Assembly: GCA_943371025.1 (NCBI GenBank)
Contig: CALRTC020000017.1
Location: forward strand, 62,001-126,000
Origin: Niveispirillum sp943371025
Lineage (GTDB): Bacteria; Pseudomonadota; Alphaproteobacteria; Azospirillales; Azospirillaceae
Direction: 5' to 3'
DNA length: 64,000 bases
Shown: positions 42,890 through 51,414 of the stretch, piece by piece
Layout: every line of letters begins with the position of its first letter
Position numbering within the stretch: position 1 is the stretch's first letter
The notes under the pieces: model-generated
What the model was told of the DNA's origin: nothing
Seen by the model: the letters and a program-made list of their open reading frames with translations, nothing else
The model's database searches: none
Position numbers and translations under genes: made by a program

Positions 42890-43701
42890 TGCGGAACCTC
42901 CTGCCCGTTGGGGCTCATGAACCCGCGGATGGCCAGGCCGCCGTCATAGTTCAGGACCATGCCGGTGGCCGGCACGTTCTCCTCGCGCGCGGCCAGGAAC
43001 ACATAAGCGGGGACGTATTGTTCAACCGTGGGGATGAAGCCCAGCGGCACGATGCGGTCGGCCACCGCCTCGAATCCGATCGATTTGATATCCCGATCGT
43101 TCAGACCCAGGCTGGCCGGCCCGGTCAGGCCAGTCAAAATCCCGCCCGGCGCCACGGCATTGACGCGAATATTGGGCGCCAGTTCATAGGCAAGTTGCCG
43201 GACAACGCCCACGCCCGCATGTTTAGAGGCGGTGTAGAGAACACCGCCGCCATTGGGCAGATGGGCGGCATTGGACAGGGTGAAGATCATGCTGCCCTTG
43301 CTTTGCTGCAACGCAGCAGACGATGCACGCGCGCCTTGCAGATAACCCAGGACATTCACGCCGAAAAGCTCGTCAAAGCCGGCGGCCAATTCGGCACCGC
43401 ACAATGAAACAAGAGGCCGGTTGAAGTCCCACAGCCCGGCATTGCCAATAAAGCAATCCAGCTGGCCGAACCGCTCCAGCGCCAGGGCCACGGCCCGGTC
43501 ATTGACCTCCGCCTCGCGCACATCGCCCTGGATGGTCGCCACCTTGTCGCCGAAACCCTGTTCCAGCGCCGCCAGCCCGGCCGCCGACCGGTCCAGCACG
43601 ACGCAACGCGCGCCTTCAGCGATGAACCGTTCCACGACACCCCGCCCCAGCCCCCCGGCCCCGCCGGTGACCAGGGCGACCTGCCCTTGCAGACGTCCCA
43701 T
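42886..43701 (-). CDS. cis-2,3-dihydrodiol dehydrogenase (SDR family, BphB-like)
   Basis: 271-residue short-chain dehydrogenase. The NAD loop is VTGGAGGLGRGVVERF at residues 12-27, NAG lies in FIGNAGLWDF, and the catalytic Ser, Tyr and Lys in FTLSNAAHL and LYTASKHAGV. The NAGLWDFNRPL stretch is typical of biphenyl and benzene cis-diol dehydrogenases. It re-aromatises the cis-diol made by the dioxygenase. It overlaps the extradiol dioxygenase gene by 4 bases. The 174 bases before it, after the beta subunit, hold no repeat that I can see. Confidence 0.9.
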   Translation of the reverse strand: MGRLQGQVALVTGGAGGLGRGVVERFIAEGARCVVLDRSAAGLAALEQGFGDKVATIQGDVREAEVNDRAVALALERFGQLDCFIGNAGLWDFNRPLVSLCGAELAAGFDELFGVNVLGYLQGARASSAALQQSKGSMIFTLSNAAHLPNGGGVLYTASKHAGVGVVRQLAYELAPNIRVNAVAPGGILTGLTGPASLGLNDRDIKSIGFEAVADRIVPLGFIPTVEQYVPAYVFLAAREENVPATGMVLNYDGGLAIRGFMSPNGQEVPQ

Positions 43702-43875
43702 ATTGGTTGTTCCCTGTTGGGGGTTGGGGCTTCTTCTGTTGGGTGCGGGGGAAGGGTGACGCCATCCGTATCACCACCCTGCCTCCCCCTTGATGAGCGG
43801 GGACGGCACGTAGATGCGAACGGACATCGTGGCAGGTGCCACTCAACCCCCGACCGACAGAAAAGCCCCCCAGCG

Positions 43876-44397
43876 TCAGAAGAAGATGCTGAGGCTGCTG
43901 GTCAGCAACGTGGCCTGGTCCAGCAGGACGGTGCGCCGCGCGATGCGGAAGCCGCCATCCTTCTGGCGCAGCACATCCTGGCGCTCGCCCGCGAAGATCT
44001 CCGTCTGGCGTTCCAGCCGGTTGCGATAGACCAGGAAGGCCGATTTCACCGCCAGTTCGCCCGGCACGGCCCCGTCGGCAATGCGCACATTGCTGATCAG
44101 GTGGCGGGTGCGCGATGGCGGGTCCTCGGCCCAGTTGGTGCCGCAGGCCAGCTTGCGCTGGCGCAACAGCATGCTTTCCTTGTCCTCGTCATAATAGGCC
44201 GACTGCTTGTCGTCGGAGAATTCCAGGTGCATCTCACGCCGGCCGCGGTTGAACCGCATGGGCATGAAATAGCGGATATCCTCCTCCATCAGGGCGAACC
44301 ATTCGTCGTAACGGCGGTCGTCCAGCAGTTCGGCCTCGGCATAGTAGAACTGTTCCACCGCGTGCTGGCGCAGCAGGGTCGCTTCATTCAGCGGCAT
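43876..44397 (-). CDS. Ring-hydroxylating dioxygenase beta subunit
   Basis: 173-residue small subunit with the NTF2-like fold of aromatic dioxygenase beta chains. Features are QHAVEQFYYAEAELLDDRRY, DIRYFMPMRFNRG, SRTRHLISNVRI, and the terminal LLTSSLSIFF, all matching the HcaF/BphA2 group. It is structural and does not carry metal. It starts 14 bases before the alpha subunit gene ends, with GGGAGG as ribosome site. Confidence 0.93.
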   Translation of the reverse strand: MPLNEATLLRQHAVEQFYYAEAELLDDRRYDEWFALMEEDIRYFMPMRFNRGRREMHLEFSDDKQSAYYDEDKESMLLRQRKLACGTNWAEDPPSRTRHLISNVRIADGAVPGELAVKSAFLVYRNRLERQTEIFAGERQDVLRQKDGGFRIARRTVLLDQATLLTSSLSIFF

Positions 44398-45745
44398 GGC
44401 AGGACCCTCCCGTGCAGGTGCCTTCAGCCTGGGGAACGATCGGATCGGTGGGGTGGGTCAGCAGCTTCTGCCAATGGGCGTAAAAGCCGCGGGCCGCTTC
44501 TTCGGAATAGACCCAGCCCACCTTGCCGGGGAATTGCGGGTCGTCGTTGCGCGACTTGCCCTGACCCATGCCGACATGGAACCAGGTGTCCTGGGCGGCC
44601 GAACCCTTCAGCACGCGCTGGATTTCCACCCAGTTCTCGCCATCCTCCTGCTCGAAGATGCCGGCGGCACTGAAGGAACGCAGACCGCCGACGCGGTAGG
44701 CTTCCTTCACCTCGTCCGAGGCGTCGGCCTCCACCAGCGTCCAGGCCCAGACCTCGATCTCGTTCGGGCCCTTGGGGTGCCAGACGCGGACGGTGTTGGC
44801 CGTGGGCAGGAAGGAGAAATTGGGGAACAATGTCATGTGCTGGGCGTGCATATACTCGCCCCGCTCGAAGCCCAGACGGGCCACGGCCTGATCCTTGCCT
44901 TCCTCCGACATGTAGCGGGCCACTTCCGGTCCCACGAAGGAGCCCAGCAGCTGACGCCGGCCCGGCCCGACGAAGAAGCCGGTGCCATGGCCGCGGTCAG
45001 AGCGGAACTGACGGCCATCATGGCCGAAATCCACCTGTTCCTCTTCCACCACGGGCTTCACCGACATCGACACCGACAGGTGCGCCACCGGCGCGTGGTA
45101 CATGTCGGATGCGAACTGTTCGGCCGCGAATTTCCAGTTGCAGGGGATCACCCACTTGTGGATGCCGCCGATGGCCAGCGTACCGGCCGCCGACCGGTCC
45201 AGCAGCACATCCAGATAAAAGGCGGCATCACCCAGATATTCCTCGAAATCGGGCGCATCGGCGTCCCAGTTGCCGAAGATCAGGCCCTTGTAGCGGGCGA
45301 TGCGGCCCAGGGGCCGCGCCCCCCATTCGGCCTTGTCCACCTTGCCATAGGCCGGTTCTTCCAGGGGCACGCCCACCAGTTCACCGCCCAGCCCATAGAC
45401 CCAGCCATGGTAGACGCAGGTGAAGTTCTTGGCCTTGGACCCGATATCGGACCGGCACAGGCGCATGCCGCGATGGCGGCACTGGTTCAGGAATGCCTTG
45501 ACCGACCCATCCTTCTGGCGGACCACAACGACCGGGTCCTCGCCCATATAAGTGGACAGGAAATCGCCCGGTCCCGGTATCTGTGATTCATGGGCAAGAA
45601 ACAGCCAGCAGCGCTTGAAGATTGTTTCAAGCTCCAGCGCATAAATATCCGGGTCTGTATAGGCGCGACCCTGGATTTTACCGGCCTGTTCATCAAATAC
45701 CCGCGCGACGAGGTCGCGCGCCGCCTCTGGGGCTTTCGCGCTCAT
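44384..45745 (-). CDS. Ring-hydroxylating dioxygenase alpha subunit (HcaE/biphenyl type)
   Basis: 453-residue catalytic subunit. The Rieske centre is C89, H91, C110, H113 (NQCRHRGMRL, FTCVYHGW). The mononuclear iron site includes D214, H217, H222 (ASDMYHAPVAH). RYTDPDIYALELE-like, CWLFLAHESQIP and YMGEDPVVVVRQKDG segments closely follow 3-phenylpropionate dioxygenase HcaE as remembered. It inserts O2 across a ring edge to give a cis-diol. GGGAGGAAAG precedes the ATG. It is the first gene of the long minus-strand block and diverges from an AraC-type regulator. Confidence 0.93.
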   Translation of the reverse strand: MSAKAPEAARDLVARVFDEQAGKIQGRAYTDPDIYALELETIFKRCWLFLAHESQIPGPGDFLSTYMGEDPVVVVRQKDGSVKAFLNQCRHRGMRLCRSDIGSKAKNFTCVYHGWVYGLGGELVGVPLEEPAYGKVDKAEWGARPLGRIARYKGLIFGNWDADAPDFEEYLGDAAFYLDVLLDRSAAGTLAIGGIHKWVIPCNWKFAAEQFASDMYHAPVAHLSVSMSVKPVVEEEQVDFGHDGRQFRSDRGHGTGFFVGPGRRQLLGSFVGPEVARYMSEEGKDQAVARLGFERGEYMHAQHMTLFPNFSFLPTANTVRVWHPKGPNEIEVWAWTLVEADASDEVKEAYRVGGLRSFSAAGIFEQEDGENWVEIQRVLKGSAAQDTWFHVGMGQGKSRNDDPQFPGKVGWVYSEEAARGFYAHWQKLLTHPTDPIVPQAEGTCTGGSCHAAE

Positions 45746-45828
45746 CTTTCCTCCCGATCATTTTTCTTGCAGGTGTCTGTATGGGTTCTAGAATGCCGCA
45801 AACTCTTCGGCGCGGCATTGGTTTGGAC

Positions 45829-46761
45829 ATGAAAAGAATTAGCAGATCGTTCAAAATGGCACCGCCCGAACGGTTGCCCGAGCCACGCATGGACGGGGTC
45901 CGCTTCGGCAGCATCGATCTGGAAGAAGGTGAGGTGCTGAAGGCGGAGCCGCGCGACTGGAGCTGGTTCTTCTATGTCCGGCACGGGACCATGGTGATCC
46001 GGCGCGGCGACGACCCGCCCGTCACCGTGCGCGCGGGCGAGGTGTTTGGCGGCGACAGCCGTTCAGGATTCGAGATGCGGGAAGCGACGGGACGGCGCGG
46101 CACCGTGCGCCGTTTCACCGAACTGGATGTCTATGATCCGCAGGCCGACAAGGCGCTGATGGTGCTGACGGCGCATGTGCCGCTGGCGTCCAATGTGCTG
46201 CTCAGTTCCTTTACCCACCATATCCATGTGACGCCGGAAGATCCGGGGCCGACGGCGGCCCGCATCCGGGCACTGGTGGATTTCGTGGAGGATGAGCTGG
46301 CGGGCGATGGCGCCCTGGTCGACCAGGAAGGCGTGCTGCAACGTCTGGCGGAGCTGATCCTGGTGACCCTGGTCCGCCATCAGGTGGTGACGGCCGACGA
46401 TATCCGCGCCACCCTGCCATCGGCCCTGGTCGATCAGCGGCTGTGGCGCGCCCTGGGTGCGTTCCAGCGCGCACCGGCGGCGCACTGGACGGTGGAACGG
46501 CTGGCGGCGGCGGCCGGCATGTCGCGCACGGCCTTTGCGATCCGCTTCCGCGAACTGATCGGGGAACCGCCGCTGCACAGCCTGACACGGCTGCGCATGG
46601 GCATGGCGACGGAGATGCTGCAACAGCCCGACGTGCCGCTGAAGCGCATCGCCGAGCGCATCGGCTATACGACGGAGGCCGCGTTCTGCCGCGCCTTCGC
46701 CAACCATTTCGGCATCAGCCCCGGCCGCTGGCGACAGGCAGCCGCGGGACGCTCAGCTTAA
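45829..46761 (+). CDS. AraC-family regulator with cupin-type sensor
   Basis: About 310 residues. The N-terminal half is a cupin-like ligand domain (WFFYVRHGTMVIRRGDD, VRAGEVFGGDSRSGFEM). The C-terminal half carries two helix-turn-helix motifs (WTVERLAAAAGMSRTAFAIR, KRIAERIGYTTEAAFCRAFA) ending HFGISPGRWRQA. It diverges from the dioxygenase operon and is its likely activator. The start is uncertain: ATGs at 45781, 45793 and 45829 are all possible without a strong ribosome site; 45829 leaves a normal-length divergent promoter. It overlaps the convergent LuxR gene by 9 bases. Confidence 0.85.
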   Translation: MKRISRSFKMAPPERLPEPRMDGVRFGSIDLEEGEVLKAEPRDWSWFFYVRHGTMVIRRGDDPPVTVRAGEVFGGDSRSGFEMREATGRRGTVRRFTELDVYDPQADKALMVLTAHVPLASNVLLSSFTHHIHVTPEDPGPTAARIRALVDFVEDELAGDGALVDQEGVLQRLAELILVTLVRHQVVTADDIRATLPSALVDQRLWRALGAFQRAPAAHWTVERLAAAAGMSRTAFAIRFRELIGEPPLHSLTRLRMGMATEMLQQPDVPLKRIAERIGYTTEAAFCRAFANHFGISPGRWRQAAAGRSA

Positions 46762-49455
46762 AAGCCCCTGCCGTTCCGCAATCGCCAGGGCCAGCTTGCG
46801 GTCATTGGCGCCCAGTTTGCGGAAAATGTTCTTCAGGTGGAATTTCACGGCATTGTCGGTCATGGACAGGCGCCGGGCGATGATCTTGTTGGACCCGCCT
46901 TCGGCCAGGGCGGACAGGATTTCCCGCTCCCGCGGGGTCAGCAGCATGGAAGACGCCCCCTGATCCCCCGTCCCGTCGCGGTCGCCAAGCGCCACCAGCA
47001 ATTGCGCGATCCAGTCCAGATTGGCGCGCGCCAGACCGGCCGCCCCCACCCGCGCCACCAGATGGCGCAGCAGCTGGATGACGGAAGGGCCCTGATCGAC
47101 GAAGATCTGCGTCGCCCCTTCCTCCCGCGTCATGGCCAGAAGCTGACGCAGGTCGGGCACGGCATCGTCCAGCCGGCCGAGCGCCTCCAGCGCCAGGGCG
47201 CGCAGCAGCTGGATGCGAGCCACGCCGCGGTCAAAGCCGCCGGCCCGCGCCGGTTCCTCCAGCGGGTCCAGCAGGGCCAGCGCGTCTTCCGCCGCCCCTT
47301 CGGCCAGTGACAGCGCCGCCAGCGTCAGGCCGGCCTCGGTCCGCTCCAGCCGCTGGATCAGTTCCGGCTTGGCACAATGGGCGCCGGACAGGGCAAAGCC
47401 CGTGCGTCGGACCAGATGACGCGCGTCCGCCACCCGGCCCGCCCGGCGCAGCAGGTCGATGCGCAGGCCCAGCAGCAGGGCCGACAGGCGCGGCAGGTCA
47501 CGGGTCTGCGCCACGCCCTCGCCCCGGTCCAGGATGGCCAGCGCCGGCTCCAGCCCCGCCCGGGCAAAGGCCAGGCCGGCGGCCGTGCGATAGCCGGTGG
47601 CGAACATCTCCACCCAGCCCTCGCCTTCCTCCACTCCGCGCAGACCGTCCAGGATCAGCTCGTCCGCCGGCTCCCGTTCCCCGCGCTCGGCATGCAGGCA
47701 GGCGCGCAGCACCTGGATGATGGAATGCAGGCGGCGGTCATCGGGGATATCGGCATTGGCCAGCGACTGCGCCCGGTCCAGCGCCTGGGCGGCGGCTTCC
47801 AGCCGCAGCCGTTCGATGAAGAAAAAGCCCTGGTGGATGGCGATGAAGATGCGGCCGTAGCTGGAATTGACCTTCTGGAAATGCTGGTCGGCCGTGGCCG
47901 CCGTGGCCCCGGCAAAGGCCACCTCGCCCTGCCGGTAATGCATGATGCACAGGATGTTGTTGACGAAGCCCTGGTAATAATCGCCGCTGTTCAGCCGCAC
48001 GCCCAGCCTTTCCAGCGCTTCCAGCCGGTCGCGCGGCATCAGATTGTCCTGATAGGCCGCCAGCAGCCCATCCATGACCAGCAGGTCGGCATCGACAGGG
48101 TGGGGATGGTCGGGATCGCTGTGATGATGGGCGCGGATGGCGTCCGACAGGGCGCGCGCCTCGGCCAGCTGCCCGCGCTTGGCCGCGCGCAGGGCCTGGG
48201 CCACCTGGATGCGGGGGGCGCCGGCCGCCACGGCCGGCGGCACATGCGACAGGATGGCATCCACCACATGCGCGCCCCGCGACAGCAGCACCAGCATGCA
48301 GTCAATGCCGCTGATCAGGGCGACGACACGGTCCATATCGTCGGCCAAGGCGGCATGGCGCACGGCATCCACAAGCTGCCCCCGCGCCTCGTACCAGCGT
48401 GAGGCCTTGGCATGCAGGGTGGCAATGCGCCCGCCCGGCTGTCGGCGCAGCCAGCCCGACAGGAATTCGCGCAGAAGCTGGTGATAGCGGAACCAGTGCC
48501 CTTCCCGGTCCAGGGGGAAGATCAGGGAATTGCGCCGCGCCAGCTCGTCCAGCAGGGCCCAGCCGTCGCGCGTGCCGCAGACGGCATCGGCCAGATCGCC
48601 ATTGACCCGTTCCAGGATGGAGGTGGCGGCCAGGAAATCGCGCAGATGGTCGGGCAGGCCCGCCACCACCTGTTCAGCGATATAGGCCGCCATTTCATCG
48701 CGCGACCCGGTGAAGCCGCGCACCCATTGCGCCACGTCGCCCTGCTGGTCCAGCCATAGCCGCACCAGCTGTACCGCCACGGGCCAGCCTTCCGTCCTTT
48801 CCACCAGATGGGCCACATCGTCGGGCGACAGGCGGCCGGCGAAATAGGCCTGCATCTGGGCCGGCGTGAAGCGCAGGGCGGCTTCCGTCACCTCCGCCAG
48901 CGTGCCGGCCAGCCGCAGCGACGAAATGGGAAAGCCGGGGCGGGAGCGCATGGCCACGACAAGGTGAAGATGCGCCGGCCGGTTGCGCAGGATGAAGCCC
49001 ATCAGCGCGTCATTGTCGCTGCTTTCCACCAGATGATAATCATCCAGCATCAGCAGCACAGGCCGTTCCGCCGCCTCCAGATCACGCAGCAGCATGCGCA
49101 GCACGAAGCTGGCCGGCAGGTCGCGCATGGTGCGCTGGGCATTGGCCACCACCTCCCCCACCTCCAGCCCGGCATGGCGCAGGGCCGCCACGATGCCGGC
49201 CAGGAAGGCGTGGGGGTCCTTGTCCTCTGCCTCCAGCGTCAACCAGGCGCGGTGCAGCCCGTCACCCGCCAGACCGTCCCACCATTGGGTCAACAGCGTG
49301 GTCTTGCCGTACCCGGCGGGCGTGCGCACCAGGGTCAGGGCGCGCGCCGCCAGCCCCTCGGCCACGGCAGCCAGTTCCGGCCGTTCCACCAATGCCACCA
49401 TCTGACGCGGTGGCGTCAGCTTGGCGATCAGGTGGATATCGTGGATCGGGTCCAT
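46753..49455 (-). CDS. MalT-like LuxR-family ATP-dependent regulator (LAL)
   Basis: 900-residue signal-transduction ATPase. Walker A (VRTPAGYGKTTLLTQWW) is near residue 50 and Walker B (VLLMLDDYHLVES) near 135. A winged-helix, a long helical TPR-like sensor region, and a C-terminal LuxR helix-turn-helix (LLTPREREILSALAEGGSNK, NAVKFHLKNIFRKLGA) follow. Such LAL proteins activate catabolic operons, including several for aromatics and steroids. I start at ATG 49455. Being convergent with the AraC gene, it may be a second layer of control for the aromatic block. Confidence 0.9.
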   Translation of the reverse strand: MDPIHDIHLIAKLTPPRQMVALVERPELAAVAEGLAARALTLVRTPAGYGKTTLLTQWWDGLAGDGLHRAWLTLEAEDKDPHAFLAGIVAALRHAGLEVGEVVANAQRTMRDLPASFVLRMLLRDLEAAERPVLLMLDDYHLVESSDNDALMGFILRNRPAHLHLVVAMRSRPGFPISSLRLAGTLAEVTEAALRFTPAQMQAYFAGRLSPDDVAHLVERTEGWPVAVQLVRLWLDQQGDVAQWVRGFTGSRDEMAAYIAEQVVAGLPDHLRDFLAATSILERVNGDLADAVCGTRDGWALLDELARRNSLIFPLDREGHWFRYHQLLREFLSGWLRRQPGGRIATLHAKASRWYEARGQLVDAVRHAALADDMDRVVALISGIDCMLVLLSRGAHVVDAILSHVPPAVAAGAPRIQVAQALRAAKRGQLAEARALSDAIRAHHHSDPDHPHPVDADLLVMDGLLAAYQDNLMPRDRLEALERLGVRLNSGDYYQGFVNNILCIMHYRQGEVAFAGATAATADQHFQKVNSSYGRIFIAIHQGFFFIERLRLEAAAQALDRAQSLANADIPDDRRLHSIIQVLRACLHAERGEREPADELILDGLRGVEEGEGWVEMFATGYRTAAGLAFARAGLEPALAILDRGEGVAQTRDLPRLSALLLGLRIDLLRRAGRVADARHLVRRTGFALSGAHCAKPELIQRLERTEAGLTLAALSLAEGAAEDALALLDPLEEPARAGGFDRGVARIQLLRALALEALGRLDDAVPDLRQLLAMTREEGATQIFVDQGPSVIQLLRHLVARVGAAGLARANLDWIAQLLVALGDRDGTGDQGASSMLLTPREREILSALAEGGSNKIIARRLSMTDNAVKFHLKNIFRKLGANDRKLALAIAERQGLLS

Positions 49456-49500
49456 GGGCCTCGGCCGCGGGGATTGCACTTATACTATCGGCGGGAAATC

Positions 49501-49628
49501 TTGACCGATGGTCAATCTTTCCCGCCCCTCAATCGCCGGCGCCAGCATCCGCTGGCTTGGCTACGCCGCATGTGCGGCGCGGCGGCGGTCGCCGCCGTAT
49601 CAACGGCCATCATTGATGACCGTTGATA
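49501..49628 (+). repeat. Multi-hairpin repeat, copy 2
   Basis: Hairpins in order: TTGACC-GAT-GGTCAA (49501-49515); GCCAGC-ATCC-GCTGGC plus TTGGCT (49541-49562); CGCCGCA-TG-TGCGGCG (49564-49579); GGCGGC-GGTC-GCCGCC (49581-49596). Last is an 8- to 9-bp stem ATCAACGG/CCGTTGAT with a C.A mismatch and CATC/GATG inside (49599-49627). It lies in the 347-base divergent gap between the LuxR gene and the racemase gene, 45 bases from the LuxR start. The rest of that gap holds nothing I recognise. Confidence 0.78.
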
Positions 49629-49802
49629 TTATCCGCTGGTAACATTTTTGCCATGTGCCGTCTGCCCCGCCATGCCCGGCCACGGGTAGGGTGCGACATC
49701 GAGGCGGGTAGGAACGTGCCTTTACCCGCCGCACCGGATTGCCGGCCGCCCGGACGCGGGGGATCATCCTTCATCCCCGAAACAAAGACGGAAGCGCTCG
49801 CC

Positions 49803-50546
49803 ATGGCCCGCAAACTCGACATCCGCCTGATCACGCCCGTGACGACGACGGGCCTGCGCGATCTGGCGGAAATCGCGCATCTGGAAAGTGCCGATATCGG
49901 CTTCAGCCACAGCCTGATCGATATCGGCCCGCCGTCGATCGAAAGCGAGTTCGACGAGGCGCTGGCCGTGCCCGGCACGCTGGCCAAGGCGCTGGCGGCC
50001 GAACGGGAGGGCGTGGACGCCATCATCATCGACTGCATGGGCGATCCGGGCCTGAAGCCGGTGCGTGAGCTGGTCAAGGTGCCGGTGTTCGGGCCGGGCG
50101 AGACCAGCATGCATGTCGCCGCCATGCTGGGCCACCGGTTCAGTGTCGTCACCGTGCTGGAAAGCGTGCGGCCCATGCTGTCCAACCTGGCCAAAATCTA
50201 TGGCGTGGCGGAAAAGCTGGCCTCGGTGGAGGTGGTGGATGTGCCCGTGCTGGAACTGATGGCCCGGCTGGCGGAGGTGCAGCAGGGGCTGGCCGACAAG
50301 GCGCTGCACGCCGTGCGCCACGACCATGCCGACGCCATCATCCTGGGCTGCACGGGCTTCCTGGGCTGCGCCGACCAGATCAGCCGGCATCTGCTGGACC
50401 ATGGCTATGACGTGCCCGTGATCGACCCGATCCCGACCACGGTCATGGTCGCCGCCGGCATCGCCCGCGTCGGTCTGCGCCACAGCAAGAAGACCTACGC
50501 CACGCCGACGCTGAAACCCATGGTCGGGTTCGATATCGGGCGGTGA
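49803..50546 (+). CDS. Asp/Glu/hydantoin racemase-family protein
   Basis: 247-residue racemase of the hydantoin racemase/aspartate racemase fold. The two catalytic cysteines are in AIIIDCMGDPGL and IILGCTGFLGC. FGPGETSMHVAAMLGHRFSV and VIDPIPTTVMVA are family segments. The start at 49803 gives the usual MARKLDIRLITP opening; the frame is open 180 bases further up but without support. Hydantoin racemases invert 5-substituted hydantoins, which would connect with the hyuA/hyuB genes 17 kb away; that link is inference. Confidence 0.85.
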   Translation: MARKLDIRLITPVTTTGLRDLAEIAHLESADIGFSHSLIDIGPPSIESEFDEALAVPGTLAKALAAEREGVDAIIIDCMGDPGLKPVRELVKVPVFGPGETSMHVAAMLGHRFSVVTVLESVRPMLSNLAKIYGVAEKLASVEVVDVPVLELMARLAEVQQGLADKALHAVRHDHADAIILGCTGFLGCADQISRHLLDHGYDVPVIDPIPTTVMVAAGIARVGLRHSKKTYATPTLKPMVGFDIGR

Positions 50547-50555
50547 GGGGGGGGA

Positions 50556-50882
50556 TCAGCCATCCACCAGTTCGATGCGGACGGTCTTTCCCACCGCTTC
50601 GGCCGCCCGCTTGATCGCGCCGATGGTGACGGCATCACAATCAGGATCAAGGATGCGGGCAAGCTGGTTGCGGCTGGTATTGAGTGCCGCCGCCATGGCG
50701 GTCTTGGTGATCTTCTGATCCTTCATGGCCTTCAGAAGCTGTTCGACAAACAGCTCCTTGACCGCCGCCTCCCGCACCTCCCCGGCAATCCCCTCCGTCT
50801 CCAGCCAGGCGGAGAAGGAGGGGCCGACATGGCGTGGATTGAAGACGGTCGTCCCGTCGGTGGGATTGTTCTTGTCGGTCAT
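50556..50882 (-). CDS. XRE-type antitoxin (HigA-like), orphaned
   Basis: 108 residues. The C-terminal helix-turn-helix is KTAMAAALNTSRNQLARILD, followed by VTIGAIKRAAEAVGKTVRIE, the usual form of antitoxins encoded after Gp49-like HigB/RelE toxins. The ~45-residue N-terminal part may be the toxin-binding arm. Its ATG overlaps the stop codon of a relic of that toxin gene (ATGA), so the original toxin-first order is still visible. The toxin is truncated, leaving this as an unpaired antitoxin or regulator. Confidence 0.82.
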   Translation of the reverse strand: MTDKNNPTDGTTVFNPRHVGPSFSAWLETEGIAGEVREAAVKELFVEQLLKAMKDQKITKTAMAAALNTSRNQLARILDPDCDAVTIGAIKRAAEAVGKTVRIELVDG

Positions 50883-50962
50883 GGCTGGTTCGTCCTTTTC
50901 GCCTCGGCCATGCGCTGCCTGGCCAAGTCCTTGTCATGTTTGGGTGTCGTCCGGGCCTCCCA
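50879..50962 (-). pseudogene. Relic: 3' end of a HigB/RelE-type toxin gene
   Basis: The frame that ends in the ATGA overlap with the antitoxin decodes WEARTTPKHDKDLARQRMAE followed by AKRTNQP. This looks like the basic C-terminal helix of Gp49-type HigB toxins (TP.HEI.LA..RM.E). Coding resemblance stops at 50962, exactly where the inverted-end repeat element begins. Read through into the element, the frame reaches an ATG at 51007, giving a 42-codon open frame whose first part is repeat-derived. Confidence 0.65.
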
Positions 50963-51289
50963 GAGTCTGTCCGGCTGAATTGGAATCGGAACGGTTCTCT
51001 CGACCATCACCCAGGTGTCAAGCGCATAGGCGCTCAGTCAAGCTGTGGGCACATCGTTTTCCGCTCTTTCTCCCGTCACCCCGGCGAAGGCCGGGGTCCA
51101 GCGTCAGGCGCGGTCAGCGCCGATATGACTCTCATCGCGGCAGACGCCGCTCTGCCCTGGACCCCGGCCTTCGCCGGGGTGACGGGAAGAGAGGGCTGAA
51201 CGGGGGAACGGACCTCTTTTCTTAGCGCCTATGGGCCGAAGCATGGGTGACGGTGGAGAATGCTTCAATCTGAACCAAACAAACTCTAA
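50961..51289. repeat. MITE-like element B inserted in a toxin gene
   Basis: The left end AGAGTCTGTCCGGCTGAATT (from 50962) and the right end, in reverse complement TTAGAGTTTGTTTGGTTCAG (to 51289), are imperfect inverted repeats of each other and match element A (864-969). The interior contains a split palindrome (CCATCACCC ... GGGTGACGG), two GCGC-CTATGG/ATAGGCGC words, and a complete class 2 paired palindrome at 51072-51185. No transposase frame. It ends 126 bases before the czc operon. Confidence 0.65.
51072..51185. repeat. Paired palindrome, class 2, reversed, nested in element B
   Basis: Arms CCCGTCACCCCGGCGAAGGC and inverse. The spacer is the reverse complement of the one at 20607 and 32659. 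It splits the central palindrome of element B, showing that one repeat family landed inside another. Confidence 0.8.
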
Positions 51290-51414
51290 GCCACTTCCTG
51301 CAAAGGGACATTCACCATCCGGACAATATCAGAAACGCACTACATAAAGTCCAAACCAGCAAGTACCAAAGCCCCCCCATTGCAATCCCCCCGCCCCGCC
51401 CCTATGTTCGGCCC

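Noticed and set aside
49501..49628. attC-like integron recombination site
   Set aside because: The folded structure invites the comparison, but the conserved GTTRRRY/RYYYAAC ends are absent and there is no integrase or cassette array.
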